Shown: positions 18,214-30,232, counted from the stretch's first letter. The stretch is DNA of 64,000 bases from Prostheceraeus crozeri (GCA_907163375.1 CAJQUW010016866.1:18501-82500), one strand, 5' to 3'. The notes: generated by a model not told the origin, from the letters alone. Numbers and translations: made by a program.

Positions 18214-18942
18214 TAGGGTTGCACTGGCTACCCGGACACCGGATAGTGCATCTATGAAAACTTTGCATTAATAATAATAAATATTGCAGATAGATGCATT
18301 AGATTCATAATGCATTACTATGCATAAGTAGTGATCCTCTCATTAATTCTCATAAATAATCTCTTAATTTCGCTCAAACATGCATATACAATATCAGAAT
18401 TTATTGTTACATAAAAACTTCATTATATTGAGCACTTTTAAAAATTCATAACTATTAAACTGATTCAGTCATAATTTTCAATCTGATGAACAGCTTAGAA
18501 TATTAATTTGAAGACAGTCACTTTAAATTGTGAAACAAAAGAGTAATTTCTCTACATTCCTTGAAAATAAACGCTTTGTATGTCAATAAATGAGGGAAGC
18601 CTCTGCTTGAAGTAATGTTTTTTTCAATTTCTCTCTATTTCAAATAATGTGAGTTGAGTGACCGAATCACATAAGAAACTTGTTCATACCTTTGTTTAGG
18701 AAGAACGTTGCTCTGCAGGGCCTCCGTGTTCATACACTAAATGAAAATTCCAACCATTTCTGGGCGCTGGTGTGATGAAAATTGAATTAAGAGAATCATT
18801 TTTTCTCAGGATATTTGCAGTAAAACGATCAACATGCGTGTAGATGTACAATATAAAATGTCATAACATAATAGCTGGTTAACTTATGAACTATTCTGGT
18901 ATCTGGTACCGGAGAGCAAAATCACTATCCGGTGCAACCCTA
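18214..18942. mobile_element. Non-autonomous TIR transposon inside the Penelope element
   Basis: The right end is the reverse complement of TAGGGTTGCACCGGATAGTG (18923-18942). The left end (18214-) has the same 20 bases but split after TAGGGTTGCAC by 14 extra bases. No transposase and no clear target duplication are seen. It divides the RT coding region of the Penelope-like element. Confidence 0.65.
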
Positions 18943-18949
18943 CTCAGGA

Positions 18950-19090
18950 TGTATCACACACGATGCTGGATGTAGAGCAACGAAGTCTACTGTTTCGAGG
19001 ACGGCAACGTTCGTAAATAAAGAAGCGACGTCAAAAAATACTATGAACGGAGATGTGTTCTCTTATGAAGTGCACAAACTCGAAGACACA
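18950..19090 (-). mobile_element. Penelope RT fragment, right of the TIR insertion
   Basis: The minus strand reads 'FFDVASLFTNVAVLETVDF', a close match to the SFDVVSLFTNVPL motif (motif A region) of Penelope reverse transcriptases. It continues the element whose later parts lie at 18.1 and 15.2-16.6 kb. Confidence 0.65.
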
Positions 19091-19479
19091 ATTCCTACTG
19101 AACGTCGACAAATGGATAGTTGTTTACACTCAAGTGGTCAGCGAAGCTTTCACAGACTGAGCCGACAAACGGACCAACCGTGGCTGACAGAGGAGAGGCA
19201 AAATATTTACTAACAACCAGCATGAAGAAAATTGATATCTCGAAACCGAAGGAATTCTAATTAAAAAACAAAATCTATTATCTGTTACAGCCCATCCCAG
19301 AAGCCAATTCCCATGGGAATGAAATCCTCCGATAATTGAAAACTCGTCCCATGGGATGGGATGAGCCCGGGAATAGACATCTCCATGGCTGAACTTGTGT
19401 CGCACTCGACAAAGTAACTTGTTTTGCTTGCTGCAAAGCAAGCAATTTAGATCTAAAGTTGATGAGCTTCAGTTACTGA

Positions 19480-20340
19480 AATGACTGACCACGATAAGGA
19501 CAGAGAAAAGCATTACCAATGTCTACTGAAAGTGACATCTAATCTTAAAGTTGTAATGGGGCAAGGGATCGCCGTCAGGTGAAATGATGAAGAAAATTGT
19601 GAGGGAAATTAGCACAGTTTTCTTCGTATGAGAAGTGAAGACTGTCTTCAGCTCCAAAGTTGGCTTGCTAAAAAGAAGTATATGTCTCATGATATTATCA
19701 ATGAATTGATTGAGCTCCTAGCTCGTGAAGTCAGCTGTCATGTTGCAATAAAATCAAAGTAAGAGACTACTTTTCACTTCTATGCGATGAAACGCGGGAT
19801 ATATCTGGTACTGAGCAGCTACTGGTCAGTTAACGAGGATTTGGAGATAAGAGGAATATTTCATTGATTGATGTGCTCTTGAAAATACAAATGCTGAATC
19901 CCCTTTCGATACTATTCGTGACCTTATTCTCAGATGTGGGCTAGACGAAAGAAAGATACGCGACCAGTCTTACGATGGTGCTTCGGAAACGTCCGATCAG
20001 ATTTGAGACGTTGCAAAGAGATTTTCCGATCATGTGAAGGAAGCTATGTACACTGCTTTGCGCATCGCCTTAACTTAATGTGTAGGACGTGTGGAAAACT
20101 GTCCGCTTGATGACAGAATCTCTTGATTTGTGTAGAGACTTATATAACTTCATATATCTAGCACCTAAACGGCTTGCTGAGTTTAAAGATGTTCAAATTG
20201 AACTCATGGACGAATGCGAAACCATCCGAATCTCCATGTCCAACGCGCTTTAGTGCACAGACAAGTGCATTATCGAAATCTTGTGCATTATTGAAAATTC
20301 TAGCAGATCAGTTCAGCTTGGGGATTTTATAGGAGCACCC
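19480..20340 (+). mobile_element. Decayed hAT transposase, DUF4371/ZMYM type
   Basis: Broken plus-strand frames hold 'CDETRDISGTEQL', 'NTNAESPFDTIRDLILRCGL', 'RDQSYDGAS' and, after a change, 'HCFAHRLNL'. These are the landmark motifs of DUF4371-containing hAT-like transposases (...GQSYDGASNMSG...HCYAHxLNL). Several stops and frame changes are present. It faces the minus-strand hAT fragment at 20340-21335, so two different insertions meet at about 20.34 kb. Confidence 0.75.
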
Positions 20341-21335
20341 TTGGTTCATTGGTTACCTTTCGTTTCATAAGTTCTCGAAAAACTTTGTCAGTGGCCTTCT
20401 GCTTCCGCTCATCTACCGTCTTTTGCTCATTCATCAAATAATCGAATTCGGCATCCTTTTCAATCAGATGCTTCAGTGCATCTTCCTGTACTTTTAGCAT
20501 TTTCTTTTCTGGTCCATCAAAACTTCAATTTTAGCTTACTTAATTTCAATTTCTTCCAGACGCCTATCCGACCTTTTTGCCTCTTCGAGTGACGGATGCA
20601 TATCCTTCATATTTTGCTTTTTTTTCTTTCTTCAACCTCAGTTGCTCTGCTTTGAGCCGCTCGCTATACGCAGCGTGGGCGCTGTAAAAATATTCCATCA
20701 AACTACTAGAGATGGGCAAAGTTCTAGTGTTCCACTTCATCGCTCGTAGGCACGACTTGCTGACAACCAAAGCCCCAACAGTTTCTTTTCTGAGGTTCGA
20801 TCTCTTCTTCGTAATTATGTCAAGCAACATGCTAAACTGCCGCTCTACATCTGCATTTGCGGGTAGAATGATAATCATCGCTCGTGCCAAATTCACCAAT
20901 GTGGGGAAGCTGTTCTCAGAATCCGTGAGAGGCGAACTTTGTCGGAGTCGAGCCTCAACTTCCAATGAAGTTCTTTCTTCAGGACTGATGACACTCGGCA
21001 ACAGATCAGTAGCAGTATTGACCCAATGCTCAAAGTCGGGACTCGTTTGGTCTTGTGGCGCTAGAAGTCATTCCCGAAGTAATGAAGTCATTTCCGAATG
21101 GCCAGTAATCCAAAGGTTTAGCGGTGCCTTTCTCGAAGAAAGCGTGTACTTGTTTCGGGACGGTTGACTGATCGCTAGCTGAAAGAGCATTGAACGATTT
21201 CCGGGGATCTGATCCAAATGAGATGTTGTAGAGACCTAGCCAAATTTCATCTTTTACATCGATCTTCCAAACAGGTTTCGATAGTCTGGTCGGCTTAACA
21301 AATCGTAGAAGCCACTTTTCGATAAGAATTATCAT
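20340..21335 (-). mobile_element. hAT transposase C-terminal region with Lys-rich tail
   Basis: The frame at 21001-20564 reads 'FPTLVNLARAMIIILPANAD', 'VERQFSMLLDIITKKRSNL' and 'ALVVSKSCLRAMKW', the hAT dimerisation domain. It is followed by a Lys/Glu-rich tail that goes on in another frame to about 20340 ('KDAEFDYLMNEQKTVDERKQ'). Upstream, 21335-21030 adds about 100 residues of helical sequence. N-terminal parts are missing. Confidence 0.7.
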
Positions 21336-21639
21336 GGAGGTACTTTTGCTAAAATTATATCCTTAGACAACAACAATCAAATCGTCAATATAGTCAATTA
21401 TAAATATGAGACCAAATCATATAATGTTACGTTTACAATGAAAAGCTCCAGCTTCGCGCCTCGATCTCAAAATTCGCGCATTCGCGCCTAAAATACCCAT
21501 TTTCGCGCCATAATCGGGACACTGCAAGTGCTTTCCAAGCAGTATTGAACAATCTTAACACATTAAGTAGAGTTATGTGCAATAGCAGAAAATAGATCGG
21601 ATCCAAACCACGCAAAAGCTGAATGTTTATACGAGCGTC

Positions 21640-22330
21640 TTATGTCCTTCAGGACTTTTTTGGTCTACGCCTGTCATTCCTGCATTTTTTGCTTAGCCGG
21701 CTTGATCAATTTGATCTATCGTTTATTTAATTTCATTGTTGTTAACTGATATATTCTGCTGGTGAACAGGTATCTCGTGCCCATCAGGCCCATGATGTCG
21801 ATTCTCAAACTGCAGTATCCGCTGTAAATACGTACAAATCATTTTTGATTCGACTACGCAATGAACAGGAGTTCGATAAACTACGATCTAAGTCTCAGTG
21901 AAGGGGTTGAAAAGTGGGGCTGCTCATTGTCAGAGGATTCGGTACCCAAACTTCGAAAACTTTTCAAACGGATTGATGTTCAAAGCCAAACTGCCCATTT
22001 TTGTTAATCGCCCAAGTAGTATGCACATCAGGTCCGAATAGATGGAAGTCATCGACTTGTGCATGAATGTTGTCGCTCGAAGGTTCGATGAAAAGAACCT
22101 TGAAATATTGGTAGCAACTAAGAATGCTATTATTTCCTCTGCCAACGGATGCGTCGACGAGCAATCATATGCCTTGATTTCTTCATTTTACGAAAGAGAC
22201 ATCAACGTTAACATGTGAATGAAGGGCGAGAGCAATGATTTTCTACCTATCAGGCTAATTGCTTCATATTTTTGTATTATTTGTGCATAATTTTACTCGC
22301 AACCATGAAATGAAACATGAGATGAATTAG
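21640..22330. other. Intron sequence, no gene recognised
   Basis: Contains TTTATTTAATTTCATTGTTG at about 21722, the same 3' tail as the tRNA-like repeat at 62.3 kb, so a remnant of that family may lie here. Nothing else is recognised. Confidence 0.4.
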
Positions 22331-22430
22331 GCCCCACTGAATTGCAACAACATTTCAGCTAATGTGATAATAAATCGAACTACTGTCTTATTTGGAAATG
22401 TCTTTGTGAAGGCAACGGACGACAACCTAC

Positions 22431-22757
22431 CAGGTTCGGAGACGATGATGTAATTGAGGTTCCCTCCTGCAATCGGGAAAGGATCGCTGTCCATCAGCAG
22501 AACATGCTTCTGTTCTTTCACACCCCTCCAATTATTAATATTGCCCGCGGCATCAGCGACCAGGCTATCAGCAACTTGAAAGACGGGAACATCCTCGCGC
22601 AATCCAACCCTCCTCCTCAGAACTGTCCTCTCCACCGACCTTTCCATCTTCTTGGCAATGGATTCACGGACGTCCTGTACTGTAGGTGAGGATGGAATAT
22701 CCAAAAAGACGGAGAACTTCTCATCACCCAACAATTCTCTGACCATGACAGGAATTC
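22431..22757 (-). CDS. Ubiquitin-like domain exon, copy D
   Basis: A 327-nt phase 1-1 exon (acceptor TCTACAG before 22757; donor G|GTAGGT after 22431) encoding 'MVRELLGDEKFSVFLDIPSS', 'ESIAKKMERSVERTVLRRRV', 'SLVADAAGNINNW', 'HVLLMDSDPFPIAG' and 'NYIIVSEPG'. It differs from C, E and F mainly in the segment around the middle 'VADAAGN' motif, while the first half is almost the same. This could mean selection or drift focused on the exposed middle loop. The flanking intron also matches those of C, E and F. Confidence 0.8.
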
Positions 22758-23270
22758 CTGTAGAGACGGAGAGTAGATATTAAGAATGGATTTCTAACAG
22801 AAACCTACCACTATCTCATGATTCCCCCACAGAACACGGAATAGAATAGAAGGACACATCATGACATAATTGTTGACCCTTTTCCCCAGGTTGTATGAGT
22901 CGCAAAAATGCAACAAATGGAGGAGGACAAGTTAAAAACACGCGGTCCTTCTCATCGATCACATTGCCGAAAGTGGCTTCTCATCAATGATGTTGACCAA
23001 AAGTGAAACTCTTAAGGCAATCTAGTTAGTTGAGGGGTCCATTGTATTAAACCTTGTCAGAAATTGGTTAGTAATATATTGCGCATTTCTCAAGTTGATC
23101 AAGGACGCTTTTATCTAACACAATAGCTGAAACTTTCAACTAGAAGAATGTCCTCGAACCCAGTATTTTCATATTACTTACCGAGCTACGACAAGAGAGC
23201 CTCCCACGGAATCCTCGGATGGATGACATGCTGACTTTTAGCTTCATTGATGCTAATCACCATCAATAAA

Positions 23271-23432
23271 TTGAAATTACTCCTTCGACGAGCGAAAATG
23301 AAATATTCACCAATCTAGCTCTGAAATGATCTAACACAAAATGGTGCATACAGAATTTAATTTTGTATTACATCCTTTGAGAAAGTCAGATTGGCGAATC
23401 TTCATTTTCGAGCGTCGAAGGAGTGGTTTCAA
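23271..23432. mobile_element. Palindromic MITE in the intron between exons D and E
   Basis: Inverted arms of about 48 bp (23271-23319 and 23386-23432) share ACTCCTTCGACG, CGAAAATGAA and CCAATCT with a few changes. The centre is short. No transposase is encoded. Confidence 0.75.
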
Positions 23433-23741
23433 CATATGTCATCAAATATTATGTGCAGAAATGACCTCATCTACAAGAATTTATACCTTCGTGATTATGT
23501 AACTTATATTTCAGATGGCAAGATATAAAAGAAGGACGGCCTTCAAACTTTTCATTCTTGCTTTTAAGTTATTGGAATATGATATTGAGCATTGAACTTT
23601 TACGCTAAGCTCAAACTATGAAACCTTGAAGGTCAAATAGCAGATTTGCGCAGAGTTCTCAATTTACGCATGTATACGTCAAAAATGACATGCATGGCGC
23701 GCAAATATACGCGTTGTCGGGGGGCATTAGTTTCAACCTAC

Positions 23742-24068
23742 CAGGTTCTGAGACGATGATGCAGTTGATGTTTTCTCCAGCAATGGGGAAAGGATCGCTG
23801 TCCATCAGCAGAACCAGTTTTCGCACCTTCAAATCCCTCCGATGATAGGCATTGCCCGCAGCGTCAGCGAACCTCCCATTGTCAATCTCAATGACGGGAA
23901 CATCCTCGCGCAATCCAATCCTCCTCCTCAGAACTATGCTATCCACCGACCTTTCCATCTTCTTGGCGATGGATTCACGGACGTCCTGCACTGTAGGTGA
24001 GGATGGAATATCCAGGACGACGGAGAACTTTTTAACACTCAACAATTCTCTGACCATGACAGGAATTC
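23742..24068 (-). CDS. Ubiquitin-like domain exon, copy E
   Basis: A 327-nt phase 1-1 exon (acceptor TCTACAG, donor G|GTAGGT). It reads 'MVRELLSVKKFSVVLDIPSS', 'KKMERSVDSIVLRRRIGLRE', 'DNGRFADAAGNAYHRR', 'LVLLMDSDPFPIAG' and 'NCIIVSEPG'. It is closest to copy F ('VVLDIPSS', 'DVPVIE', 'NCIIVSEPG'). The flanking intron carries the same 'CAGAACA' and 'AAATAGAAGGA' blocks as those beside D and F. Confidence 0.8.
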
Positions 24069-24599
24069 CTGTAGAGAAGGAGAGCAGATATAAAGAATGG
24101 AATTACAACTAAAATCTGCCCCTATCTAAGGATTCGCCTACAGAACATAATAAAATAGAAGGATATTGACACAATTATCACTGTCAGACAAATTTCAAGA
24201 ATTCATTTTTTGATAATAAAGCGTCTAATCAAATGACACTAGCAACCAGATATGATTCTTCCGTTTCACCGAAAATTAACTTGTTTAGAATCTTTTCCTA
24301 AAATCACCTTTCTCGAGAGGGCACGGATTTTGATGTCATCGGACAGAGCGCCACAAGAGCTTCCGAATGAACCGTCTCCCGGCCTTATACAAAAGGCTAC
24401 GGAAGGAAGCAACTGGCTATGAAGTTTCATTCTTTCATCATTCATCAAGTTAATAAGGCAAATTCATGTACATAATACAAGCATCCGTGAGTAATTTTGA
24501 AAATTTGTGATTATCGCCCATCATAACAGTTACAGTTGATGTATCAGGGTACCCACGCATTTTCGGAGGATAATTCCGGACTGATTGATAACCCAAAAT

Positions 24600-25690
24600 T
24601 TGGTTTGATTAACAGTTGTGCTGCATTTGGCAATCAAAGAGTCTGCCGATAGAAAAGAATCATTCAAAGGATGCTCCTATTTAGCAGAAAGATCCTGATG
24701 AATGGAACAAGTCGGTTATTGTGACGCTGACAAAGAAAGGAGATCTAAGCATCTGCAGCAACTACTGCACTTTATCTCTGAAAAACCACGTGCGCCAAGT
24801 GTTCTTACTGATCATCTTAGAGTGTCTGAAAACTTGTCGAGCCATTCTAGGTAGAAGAACAGGCAGGCTTCAGTAGAGACAGCAGTACCATACAACAGAT
24901 ACTTGCTGATGGTCTGCTTCATCGATTTCGGCAATATTCGGCAAGACGGCATGTGGACAGCACTGAAATCATACGGAGTAGATACTACGATTATCCACAT
25001 TTTGAAGAGCATGTACTACAGTGCCAAGGCTGCAGTTAGACTCGAAAATGAAGCTGTTGACTGGCTCAGACAAGGATTCCGGACTGGCCGATCCACTGTG
25101 ACCTGTTATTTTGCTCTGTATACTTGGAACGTGTTATAACAATGCGGTAGGGATGTCAATTCAGAGACGGCCTATCAACAACCTAAGACTTTCCAATGAT
25201 ATAGCACTTTCAGATGAAAGTTGGCTAGAACTGAGGAATAGCCTAAACTTCATTTCTTCAGATGCAAAAAGATTGTTGCCTAAAGATCAACACCGCGGAG
25301 TCAAAAAGCGGAGGTTTCGACCAACAGCAGTGCAATCGAAACAGTCCACAAGTTTACTGATCTTGGAATCATGATAAATGGCGAGGGATGTGCAATGAAA
25401 TTCGTCAGTGCATTGGCATGGACAGGCATGGCATTCAGGGGCGACCGCACAGAAACACTGTTAAGCTAACAAATCTCTGACAGTATCAATCACTCATTGA
25501 AATTTGCCGCCATTAACAACTCACTATCTAATACTGTTTCTGTGCGGTCACCCCAGGACGTTAACAGGCAGTTATGGTTTGTGTAGATGATTAACAAGCG
25601 CAAAACGAGTCTGTTCGGCCAAATCTGCCGCATGAAAGTTCATTGCCCTGTTATCTGTCCTACATTAACTATGGGGGAAATTAATTCTCA
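24600..25690 (+). mobile_element. RTE-clade LINE reverse transcriptase, decayed
   Basis: Broken plus-strand frames follow the RTE RT in order: 'VTLTKKGDLSICSNY', 'EEQAGFSRDSSTIQQ', 'FGNIRQDGMWTALKSYGVDT', 'NEAVDWLRQGFRTG', 'GMSIQRRPINNLRLSNDIAL' (site of the catalytic ADD, here changed) and, after a small insertion, 'INKRKTSLFGQICRM'. Endonuclease and 3' end are not recognised. A 117-bp MITE (25438-25554) lies in it. It sits in the intron between domain exons E and F. Confidence 0.85.
25438..25554. mobile_element. 117-bp MITE inserted in the RTE LINE
   Basis: GGGGCGACCGCACAGAAACA at 25438-25457 is inverted at 25535-25554 with one mismatch. The RTE coding sequence resumes on the right, which shows that it is an insertion. 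Confidence 0.85.
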
Positions 25691-25925
25691 CATCGCTTTT
25701 CGCTGTTCACACATAGACAGTCGTTTTGAGCAACTTTTTCTCAGACACATCCATACTGTTGTTTCTGTTCGTGAACATATTATAATACAATGTAAATGAG
25801 TAGGTAGATGAAAGAAGTAGACCCAAATCTTTTTAAATGTAGCATTTATCATTCACTGACTGCATAACAACATATCATTGATTTAGAAATGTGATTGAAG
25901 AGTTGAAGCAAGGAGTTTCACCTAC

Positions 25926-26255
25926 CAGGTTCTGAGACGATGATGCAGTTGATCTTTCCACCATCTGCAATAGTGAAGGGATCGCTGTCCGACAGCAAAA
26001 TTAGCTTCACTTCCTTCACACCCCTCCTACGATGAGTAATTCCAGCAGGGTCAGCGAACATCCCATTGTCAAGCTCAATGACGGGAACATCCTCGCGCAA
26101 TCCAACCCTCCTCCTCAGAACTGTCCTCTCCACCGACCTTTCCATCTTCTTGGCGATGGATTCACGGACGTCCTGCACTGTTGGTGAGGATGGAATATCC
26201 AGGACGACGGAGAACTTTTTATCACTCAACAATTCTCTGACCATGAAGGGAATTC
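25926..26255 (-). CDS. Ubiquitin-like domain exon, copy F
   Basis: A 330-nt phase 1-1 exon (acceptor TCTACAG before 26255, donor G|GTAGGT after 25926), one codon longer than C-E because of 'IADGGKIN'. It reads 'MVRELLSDKKFSVVLDIPSS', 'ESIAKKMERSVERTVLRRRV', 'DNGMFADPAGITHRR' and 'LILLSDSDPFTIADG'. It is the most upstream copy seen on the minus strand. The first exon, start codon and promoter of the gene are not in view and may lie further right. Confidence 0.8.
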
Positions 26256-26299
26256 CTGTAGAGAAGGAGAGCAGATATTAAGAATGGATTTTTTAACAG

Positions 26300-29200
26300 A
26301 AATCTGCTACTATCTCATGATTCCCCCACAGAACACAGAAGAAAATAGAAGGAAACATTATGACTTTTTTCGAGCGCGTTTTTCTTATGCAATGATATCA
26401 TATCGAAGTTCTGCTCACGAAATGTATACATGTACTTTGATTTATCATTTAAGAATTAATTACTACTTTAAAGGATGTGATAAGTATGTGCTCATCAGTA
26501 GACTAACTGATTTTTCTTCCGGGAGCCAATCAAATCAAGTCAAGCATATCTCGGTTACCATGAATGCGGTTGCGGAAATAAGACTGCTGCAACGTTCGCC
26601 ATTGTTTTATTCTTCGTTCAAGGAACTTATGATTCGATGATTAAACAATTCATCATATGACTATTCCGCCATTTAATGTACAGTACATATCCTATATAGC
26701 AGAGGACCGTTTTTATTTGGTACTCAAAAATTTTCGGTGAAGAACTTATTCCTGTGGTAATCTAATCTGATTCACAATCACAACTCACAAGCGCTTGTAA
26801 TCACACTGTGTGTACTAAGATGTAGAACATTTGCATTCGATGTTGTGGTGTGGTGTGTGGTAGTAGCTGGTATCCTCAAAGGGGGATGAGGTACGGCAAC
26901 AGACCAGGGGAGTAAAAATTTTCTGGTTGTAACTAATGATACGGAGATGGAGCTGAGTTTTATAAAATTTCAATGCTCTAAATAAAAGTTAATAGTCAGC
27001 CTGTTAATTACCGATAGGTTATTTATTTATTGAGAACCCACAATGTTCGTAATTCTCAGCTTTAGAGTTGCTGTCAACACGTGACTTACAGTAACAGATA
27101 ACTATTTTGAATAATTTTAATTACATATTTAGCGCATACTTTCTAGAATGTGTTTTAGCCATATATAGTCATAGGCCTACATAGTTCAATAATTACGACG
27201 GATGCGCAGACATTCATGTAAAAATGGTGTATTGTCAGGTAGGTAGCCTATTGTTTTCGTGATATAAAAATCTGGGCAGCTAATTATGCTATGACTGATG
27301 AGCATAAACGCTATAATCTACAAAGTACGCCATGTAGAAAGAACTTTCTACCTGAATTCAATCCTTAAGTCTCTGCATTAGAATCATGCTGATGAATAAA
27401 TTAATATCATTCAATTGGATGCGATCTCATTTTATCAATATGCATGTATGCTAAAAATTGCAAAAAGCCTTTTGACTGGAGAAGTAGGTCGTCTATTAGT
27501 ATTAAATGTGATATGTGAAAGTTTAATAAATTAGGAAATTATCAAAATGTTAAGAATGCTATTGCCTGTAATCCATTAATTTTACCAGCAATCGCAATCG
27601 TTGCTTCAAAGATCAAATATGCTAGTAGAGACAACCGTAGAATGTGCTACATCTGAAATCTCGTCTACATACATGGAAGTCGAAGTAGACCGTGCTTAAT
27701 GAAGCGCAAATTCATCCAGTATAATGAAAAAAATGAGGCGAGCCGACACAGCGGAAAGTGCTGAGATGGTGGACTTCTGCTTCGGTGGCGAGATGGGAGT
27801 GGGACCAAAATTGGTGCATTTGGGAAAGCTGTGAATATGGGGCAACGGTGTAGGGAAATCAGGAGGATGGCGATGACTTTTAAAAGCGCTGATGTTGTTA
27901 TCGAATACCAATTTTATTGCTGATTAACATCAATGTCGTAGTATTGTAGTAACATAATTGTGGATAACCTCAATCATTGCCCCGGCCACATAATCTGAAG
28001 ATACTCTGGACAAACGCTGATGAATGACAATGATAAATGTTGACATAGCGTTGAAAATGGTAACTTCTAAATCTTCTAATTCGAATCAAAATTTACAATG
28101 CTTAAAGTTGAACTCAAAAAAATCACCTGTTGTCAATTTGAAAGCGTTCTTCGCACCATAATTACTTTTATATGTTATGACACAGCCGGAAATGTCCTTT
28201 CTTCACATAATAAAATCATTCTTAGCGTAAACTCAGTTTATTGACGGCAGCCCATTAAAACATTGCATAAAAGTCATAAGTCATAAATGTTTATTCTGAA
28301 ATATACACAAAACGCAAAGCGATGGCCGCAAGGGCACTTACAAGTAAGCGTTGATAACACGTGCAACATGCGCAAAGTTTAACATCAATAAAAAATGCAG
28401 GATATATATATATATATTTACAAATTTACAGAGTGATCATGATGTACTTCATATACATGAGACCTACATATTTACAAAATTTCTGAGTTATCATGATATA
28501 CATCATATACAACATAGAGAAAGCATATGTATATCCTTTCAAAGTTAATTGAAATCATTGTCTTAGATTATGTTATTTTGCCATGCCAGTGGCAGGTTAC
28601 CTGTGATATGATCATGCTTAAGAAAATACTCTTGAGGTTCAGCATGAAAGTAATACGAACCCATCAAATTGCTATTTAAACAGACATTAAATCTCCAAGG
28701 CTGTCATGACACTGAGAATCTGTAAAATACCATAATTCCTTCTGCATTACAAACATGATCACTCAATTCCGTGGCAATTTCTTCAAAACTACAAAAATTT
28801 GCATATCTCACATTTGGTAACAATTGCCAACTATATACCCCTCGAGCTCATTTAATAAAATCGAAAGTGTATACACATTGGGGATATAATAAAAGCGGAG
28901 TTACCACTCAAAATAATGTACCTACTCTATAGGTACCATATACAAAATGCGTGAGATCTATAGGGTCGATATTTACAAATCCTATAAGTTTTCACTAATT
29001 TGGCTCCACCAATTCCAAGAAACATTTTTCAGAAGTTTCAGTCTGAAAAAGCAACTTTGGGGCATTGCCCAAAGGTAGTCAAGATTTCATGACTGTACGC
29101 GAACAGGAAGTGTCACTAAATTCAAGAAAGAAAAGAGTTTAAAAATACGCGGCCATGTTTTATGGCCAACTGTATATTCGAAAAATTATGCCCAATATTG

Positions 29201-29500
29201 ACTGTTTCTAGGTTACATGTCACCTAGAATAACCGGCGAAATAAACTTTGAACAGTTCCTGACCATACAATTAAGCAATTATTTTGCATTCATCCAAAAA
29301 TCATAGACGTCGATAAGCTTCGATAAACTTCGCGACGTATTTGATTTTTTATTTCCTCCGAAGCAAAAAATGAACTTAGTTTTGCCAACTCTAATTGACA
29401 CAATTATTAACCCTTGTCCCCAGGGAGTCTGAATCGTAAAAATGCCGCGCGCAGAGGAGTCGTGAAAAACGCGTGGTGCACTTCACGAGTAAAGAATTGA
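26300..29500. other. No gene recognised
   Basis: AT-rich sequence, intergenic or intronic. A short TA microsatellite lies at about 28402-28416. Sequence near 29410-29470 (CCCCAGG...AAAAATGC) resembles the intron segment at about 22885-22930 between domain exons, so the duplicated segment may reach this far. Confidence 0.4.
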
Positions 29501-29519
29501 TCGATTTCTTCTTGGAGGA

Positions 29520-29891
29520 TTGATTCTTTTCAGACTTTTTGGAAGGAGAAAAGACTGGATGCTGGGTAGAACACCACCTTGAGCGACCGTTACTCTGCTC
29601 AAACGTTAATTAAATCCTTCATCATTCAGCATGTCAAGTTGACGATGACGCGGAATAACTCCCGATCGATGGTTGTCTCTCGCAACATTCTAAGTCAATT
29701 CCAGTGCTTCCGCTGCTAAGCACTCCATCAACGCAGCAAGTGCATCAGGTGCACCAGCTCCAATTCAATGACCACAATTCCCTTTCTTCAGGAATCGGTG
29801 AACACGCCTAACAGGAAACTGAAGCCCTGCTCCGTTTAATCGGCTCTTCCGCTTGTCGGCTGCCTTTGCCATTGCATTTGAGTCCACTCAT
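29520..29891 (-). pseudogene. Histone H2A pseudogene
   Basis: From an ATG at 29891 the minus strand reads MSG followed by a basic N-terminus, then in the next frame 'GLQFPVRRVHRFLKKGN', 'IGAGAPDALAALMECLAAEA', 'NVARDNHRSGVIPRHRQLDM', 'LNDEGFN' and 'RLSRVTVAQGGVLPSIQSFL'. Each matches canonical H2A/H2AX in order (GLQFPVGRxHRxLKKGN, GAGAP, NAARDN, IPRHLQLAIRNDEELN, VTIAQGGVLPNIQ). It carries one frame change after the first 23 or so codons and in-frame stops near 'NCGH', 'LELT' and 'EGFN'. Core acidic-patch and nucleosome residues are partly changed. Histone genes lack introns, so it may be a retrocopy or a decayed array gene. Confidence 0.85.
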
Positions 29892-30232
29892 GATGATAGT
29901 GATTTTCGGTGTTCAGAAGGCAATTATCGGCAATATTATTTTTTAAATATGTATATCAGCTACAAACCAGAAAAGAAACGCATATCATAAAAGTTATTGG
30001 TTACAGGAAAAAATAAGCATAGGAAACAAACGCGAATAGGAGAAATGTTAATAAAATGTGAACATTTTAAATAAGAGAAAGAGTTAAATAAATTAGCTTC
30101 AGGCTTGGCACCAATAAATCCAGAATATAACATACAAAACTGCCTGACAGTGATATTTTCGGTGAGAAACGGCAAACAAGACCACCACACTAGGATCAAA
30201 GCAATTTGATACACTGGCCAACACGCTACAAG

